Positions 5,836-6,997 of a DNA stretch of 6,997 nucleotides are shown here, one piece after another. Below the pieces are notes generated by a model that was given only the letters and a program-made list of their open reading frames with translations, searched no databases and was not told the DNA's origin. How positions within the stretch are numbered: the stretch's first letter is position 1; each line of letters begins with the position of its first letter. The stretch is from Paludibacter sp. Its GTDB lineage: Bacteria; Bacteroidota; Bacteroidia; Bacteroidales; Paludibacteraceae. Made by a program: the position numbers and the translations under genes. Where the stretch lies: assembly GCA_030655595.1 (NCBI GenBank), contig JAUSNQ010000070.1:1-6997 (forward strand). Reading direction: 5' to 3'.

Positions 5836-5910
5836 TCAAAAACGCACCATAACACGCACTATGTGCCTCGCATTCCAGGTGTACACAAAGTGCTCCCATT
5901 GGCGTTGATT
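5834..5910 (+). repeat. Imperfect 77-bp hairpin with attC-like features after the antitoxin gene
   Basis: AATCAA at 5834-5839 pairs with TTGATT at 5905-5910, and ACGC (5842-5845) with GCGT (5902-5905) if unpaired A bases are allowed. Inside, GCACT (5856-5860) can pair with AGTGC (5889-5893), GCAC-TAT-GTGC makes a small alternative hairpin (5856-5866), and GTGTACAC (5879-5886) is self-complementary. The size and the bulged, imperfect stem resemble integron attC sites. The right end GTTGATT misses the GTTRRRY core by one base, and the left end AATCAAAAAC does not fit RYYYAAC, so I do not call it an attC. Confidence 0.4.
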
Positions 5911-5917
5911 GTAAGGT

Positions 5918-5968
5918 GAACGAGTTGGTTAGTGCCACTACCCAACTGAAACTTTTAGCAAAATGACT
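5918..5968 (+). repeat. Palindromic module-boundary repeat, copy 3
   Basis: Positions 5918-5948 are identical to copy 1 over 31 bp, and the following 20 bases resemble the sequence after copy 2. The inverted repeat is 5923-5947. A frame open from 5853 to TGA at 5964-5966 crosses it and encodes ...CKVNELVSATTQLKLLAK, sharing the peptide read from the other two copies. The repeat ends at the start codon of the secreted hydrolase gene (ATG 5970), so that gene begins immediately after the element. Confidence 0.85.
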
Positions 5969-5969
5969 A

Positions 5970-6997
5970 ATGAAAACACTCAAACTCTTTACCGTATTAA
6001 TTTTCATTTTTGGAGGAAATTTATTTTCTCAACCCAATTGCTCTGCTCCTACAACAGGATTCACCCCAATCAATGATTTGGGAACGGGTATTTCTCCCGA
6101 AACAGGACTGATGGGTGGTTTATATCCCAACGGCTCAAATTTTCTCCCTTCGGCACATAAGCATGCGGGTTTGCAAATGGCATCACAGATTCAGTGCTTG
6201 GATGCAAACGGAAATCCTGACACGATCAGTGGAAAAATTGTTTGGTTAAGTATCGGTATGTCGAACACAACACAGGAAACCCAGCGGTTTATGCAACAAG
6301 CAAATGCCTTCCCGGGTAAAAATCCAAATCTTATTTTAGTTGATGGCGCCTTGGGTAGTCATACTGCAAGCATCATTTCTAATCCTGATGTTGCGGGATA
6401 TACCAATTATTGGAATAATGTAAATACGCGCTTATCGAATGCAGGCGTTACTGCAAACCAAGTACAGGTAATATGGTTTAAGCAGGCAAATCAGGCAGGA
6501 ACAGTACCTGTCCAAAGCTATCACGATAATCTCGTAGTTCAATTGAAGCTAATCACTAATGAATTAAAAACCAGATTCCCTCATGCCAAACTTTGCTTTA
6601 TGGCAAGCAGAATATCTGCAAGGTATGCTACCAGCACCTTAAATCCAGAGCCTTATGCTTACCGACAAGGTTGGGCAGTGAAGAAAGTTATTGAAGACCA
6701 GATTAACGGTGATGCCCAACTTAGTTTTTCAGGTTCCGGTGCAAATTCCCCTTGGCTCGGTTGGGGCATTTATATGTGGTCGGATGGAAGCAACCCCCAA
6801 ATTTCCAATCCAAATGTATTTTATGATTGTTCAACAGATTTTGCAAATGATGGTACACACCCATCGACTGCCGGCGCACAGAAAGTTGGGGCTTTACTGC
6901 TTAATTTTTTCAGTACCGATTCAATAGCAACACCTTGGTTTTTGGGTACATCGTGTAATGGCAATGCAACAGGAATAAAAGAAGAACCTTTTGAAAA
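5970..6997 (+). CDS. Secreted SGNH-hydrolase-like protein (partial, runs off the right edge)
   Basis: Open for 342 codons to the window end. The N-terminus MKTLKLFTVLIFIFGGNLFS is a classical signal peptide, with cleavage likely before Gln21 as is common in Bacteroidota. The mature part has VWLSIGMSNT (91-100), where GMSN may be the block I nucleophile region (Ser98). VDGALGSHTA lies at 124-133, and FANDGTHPSTAGAQKVGALL (291-310) contains D-G-x-H-P-S, the block V Asp294/His297 pair of SGNH/GDSL hydrolases. Such enzymes cleave esters such as acetylated polysaccharides; the substrate is unknown. The visible end, SCNGNATGIKEEPFE, resembles the spacer before a type IX secretion sorting domain, which would lie outside the window. 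An alternative ATG at 5963 is in another frame. The start follows directly on repeat copy 3 with no promoter seen. Confidence 0.75.
   Translation, partial: MKTLKLFTVLIFIFGGNLFSQPNCSAPTTGFTPINDLGTGISPETGLMGGLYPNGSNFLPSAHKHAGLQMASQIQCLDANGNPDTISGKIVWLSIGMSNTTQETQRFMQQANAFPGKNPNLILVDGALGSHTASIISNPDVAGYTNYWNNVNTRLSNAGVTANQVQVIWFKQANQAGTVPVQSYHDNLVVQLKLITNELKTRFPHAKLCFMASRISARYATSTLNPEPYAYRQGWAVKKVIEDQINGDAQLSFSGSGANSPWLGWGIYMWSDGSNPQISNPNVFYDCSTDFANDGTHPSTAGAQKVGALLLNFFSTDSIATPWFLGTSCNGNATGIKEEPFE

Noticed and set aside
360..5968. CRISPR array from the three repeats
   Set aside because: The copies are 1.3 and 4.2 kb apart, with genes between them, and no regular short spacers.
5580..6007. Two reverse-strand open frames over the HigA-like gene and repeat copy 3
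   Set aside because: One is antisense to a clear HTH antitoxin; the other spans the hairpin and repeat, with no start context or recognisable product.
6691..6927. Forward open frame of 78 codons near the right edge
   Set aside because: It is out of frame within the longer SGNH-like gene that stays open to the window end and carries the DGTHPS motif.

Overview
The window is A+T-rich DNA that looks like the accessory genome of a member of the Bacteroidota. The evidence is two promoters of the Bacteroidota type (TAnnTTTG at -7, with TTTG or a degenerate form about 20 bp upstream), the lack of clear Shine-Dalgarno sequences, and a secreted protein whose signal peptide ends in FSQ and whose visible C-terminus may be leading into a sorting domain. 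Every gene I accept lies on the + strand.

Layout. Positions 1-81 are the last 26 codons of a RelE/ParE-like toxin. Positions 78-352 look like the collapsed remains of a secreted sugar-isomerase-type TIM-barrel protein: a signal-peptide-like start joined out of frame to the C-terminus. A palindromic repeat (copy 1, 360-390) separates this from a VOC/glyoxalase-fold gene (438-839) and a ribbon-helix-helix antitoxin/PIN toxin pair (1019-1665) with its own promoter. Repeat copy 2 (about 1683-1720) sits in a short gene remnant (1673-1828). Next comes the largest gene (1931-4954), a 1007-residue protein with an archaeo-eukaryotic primase domain of the kind found in TOTE conflict systems, an SF2 helicase, and an unrecognised C-terminal region. 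A hairpin follows, then a HigB/HigA-like (HI1419/HI1420-type) toxin-antitoxin operon (5247-5835). An imperfect hairpin, repeat copy 3 (5918-5968) and the start of a secreted SGNH-like hydrolase gene running off the right edge complete the window.

Interpretation. The region resembles a genomic island of small, co-oriented modules: three toxin-antitoxin loci or fragments, one putative defence/conflict NTPase, a VOC enzyme and gene debris. Three direct copies of one palindromic sequence lie at the module boundaries. The repeat can also be read as coding: all three copies give the peptide VSATTQL, and copies 2 and 3 differ mostly at synonymous positions, so it may derive from the end of a gene rather than from a dedicated recombination site. 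The primase-helicase protein is the best candidate for a poorly described system; its apparent lack of a recognisable nuclease domain is the point most worth testing.
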